From assembly GCA_963833745.1 (NCBI GenBank), contig CAWHZD010000003.1, forward strand, positions 186,001 through 250,000: a DNA stretch of 64,000 nucleotides. Reading direction: 5' to 3'. This DNA is from AP-15 sp963833745 (GTDB lineage: Bacteria; Pseudomonadota; Alphaproteobacteria; ATCC43930; CGMCC-115725). Shown here piece by piece: positions 63,028 through 64,000 of this stretch. Made by a program: the position numbers and the translations under genes. Numbering within the stretch: the first letter of the stretch is position 1; each line of letters starts with the position of its first letter. The notes beneath the pieces were generated by a model that was given only the letters and a program-made list of their open reading frames with translations, was not told where the DNA came from and ran no database searches.

Positions 63028-64000
63028 ATGACCTTTAGTTTGACCCAGGAGCAGCAGGAGATCCGCGCTGCGGTCGCGCGGCTGTGCCAGCGGTTTGGCG
63101 ACGATTACTGGCTCAAGAAGGACGAGGACGGCGGGTTTCCGCACGAATTCCACCGGGCGATGGCAGAGGGCGGGTGGCTCGGCATCGCGATGCCGCCCGA
63201 ATATGGCGGCAGCGGGCTCGGCATCGCCGAGGCGGCGGTATTGATGCAGGCGGTGGCCCAATCGGGTGCGGGGTTCAGCGGGGCCTCGGCGATCCACATG
63301 AATATTTTCGGGCTGCACCCGGTTGTCGTCTTCGGCAATGACGCGCAGAAGCGCCGTTTTCTGCCGCCGCTGATCGCCGGCGATGAAAAGACCTGCTTTG
63401 CGGTGACCGAGCCTGATACTGGGCTCGACACGACGCGGCTGAAGACCCGCGCCGAGCGGCGCGGCGACCATTACGTGCTGTCTGGCCGCAAGATCTGGAT
63501 CTCGACCGCCCAGGTCGCCGAAAAGATGCTGATCCTTGCGCGTACCACGCCAATCGAAGAGGTGGCGCGGCCGTCGCATGGCATGACCTTGTTCTACACC
63601 GATCTCGATCGCGGCAAGGTCGAGGTCCGCGAGATCCCGAAAATGGGTAGGAAGGCGGTCGAACTCGAACCTGTTGTTCATCGACGGGCTCGAAGTGCCG
63701 ATTGAGGATCGTATCGGTGAGGAGGGCAGGGGGTTTCACTATATCCTGCACGGCATGAACCCGGAGCGCATCCTGATCGCCGCCGAGGCGGTCGGGCTCG
63801 GCCGCGCGGCATTGGCGCGCGCTGCGCGCTATGCCCAGGAGCGAGTGGTGTTCGGTCGGCCGATCGGCCAGAACCAGGCGATCCAGCATCCGCTCGCCGA
63901 ACGCTGGATCGAGCTCGAAGCGGCCGAATTGATGGTGTTGCGCGCGGCTGCCGCCTATGACCGCGGCGACGAGGCGGGCCAGGTCGGCGCCTATGCCAAC
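63028..64000 (+). pseudogene. acyl-CoA dehydrogenase, frameshifted and cut by the window end
   Basis: An acyl-CoA dehydrogenase. Residues 1-210 are clear: helical N-terminus (SLTQEQQEIRAAVARLCQRFG), the FAD-contact segments CFAVTEPDTGLDTTRLKT and YVLSGRKIWISTAQ. At about 63665 one extra A shifts the frame: the expected KAVDSNLLFIDGLEVPIED is split, and the next frame continues GFHYILHGMNPERILIAAEA and RVVFGRPIGQNQAIQHPLAE to the last base. The ATG at 63028 follows GGAGAGGG. Either a real one-base insertion or a sequencing error; the gene is also truncated at 64000. Confidence 0.88.

Overview
The window looks like a 64 kb piece of a GC-rich alphaproteobacterial chromosome, most like Rhodospirillales or a relative. 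This rests on the miaA-ilvB-ilvN-ilvC order, the hflK-hflC-DUF2065-degP-serB block, the alphaproteobacterial style of acetolactate synthase, and abundant LysR, LLM, VOC and acyl-CoA dehydrogenase genes. I found no rRNA, tRNA or CRISPR array.

Region 1 (1-26 kb) is accessory and decaying. A LysR-centred group of quinone-linked dehydrogenases can be reconstructed: malate:quinone oxidoreductase (mqo, intact), D-lactate dehydrogenase (dld, cut by two insertion sequences), and a 28-codon 5' stub that resembles pyruvate:quinone oxidoreductase (poxB). A composite operator, two abutting inverted repeats, occurs three times (1802-1846, 9861-9905, 14052-14096): before the diiron/OsmC pair, before a chorismate-lyase-like gene, and between mqo and its divergent LysR gene. 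The same stretch carries an IS66 element, one intact and one truncated copy of an IS1634-type element, an integrase tail, and many frameshifted genes (panE, an SMP-30 lactonase, a large NB-ARC/TPR regulator, an MFS transporter, a cupin). Several genes survive only as 5' stubs joined to an unrelated downstream gene.

Region 2 (26-34.5 kb) is mixed: a PEP mutase/isocitrate lyase family enzyme, VOC and LLM enzymes around a 6 x 16 bp tandem repeat, glycogen synthase, an orphan PAS histidine kinase and an IS630-family element.

Region 3 (34.5-42.7 kb) is an envelope cluster: two cysteine-containing small lipoproteins (one with a weak lipobox) separated by a second intact IS1634-type copy, a secreted SH3/nuclease-like protein, a FecR/DUF6600 repeat protein, and an unusual class III adenylate cyclase joined through one membrane segment to an OmpA-like periplasmic domain.

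Region 4 (42.7-55.5 kb) is core: ilvC, ilvN and ilvB with palindromic repeats between them, miaA, serB, a DegP protease, DUF2065, hflC and hflK separated by 10 copies of an 18-bp repeat, the Fe-S carrier Mrp, a DUF1348 gene and an HD-domain gene. I saw no frameshift here.

Region 5 (55.5-64 kb) holds a drug-efflux MFS, a small lipoprotein, a tight three-gene operon (molybdopterin oxidoreductase, VWA protein, membrane DnaJ protein), a sulfotransferase/TPR pair and an acyl-CoA dehydrogenase that is frameshifted and runs off the end of the window.
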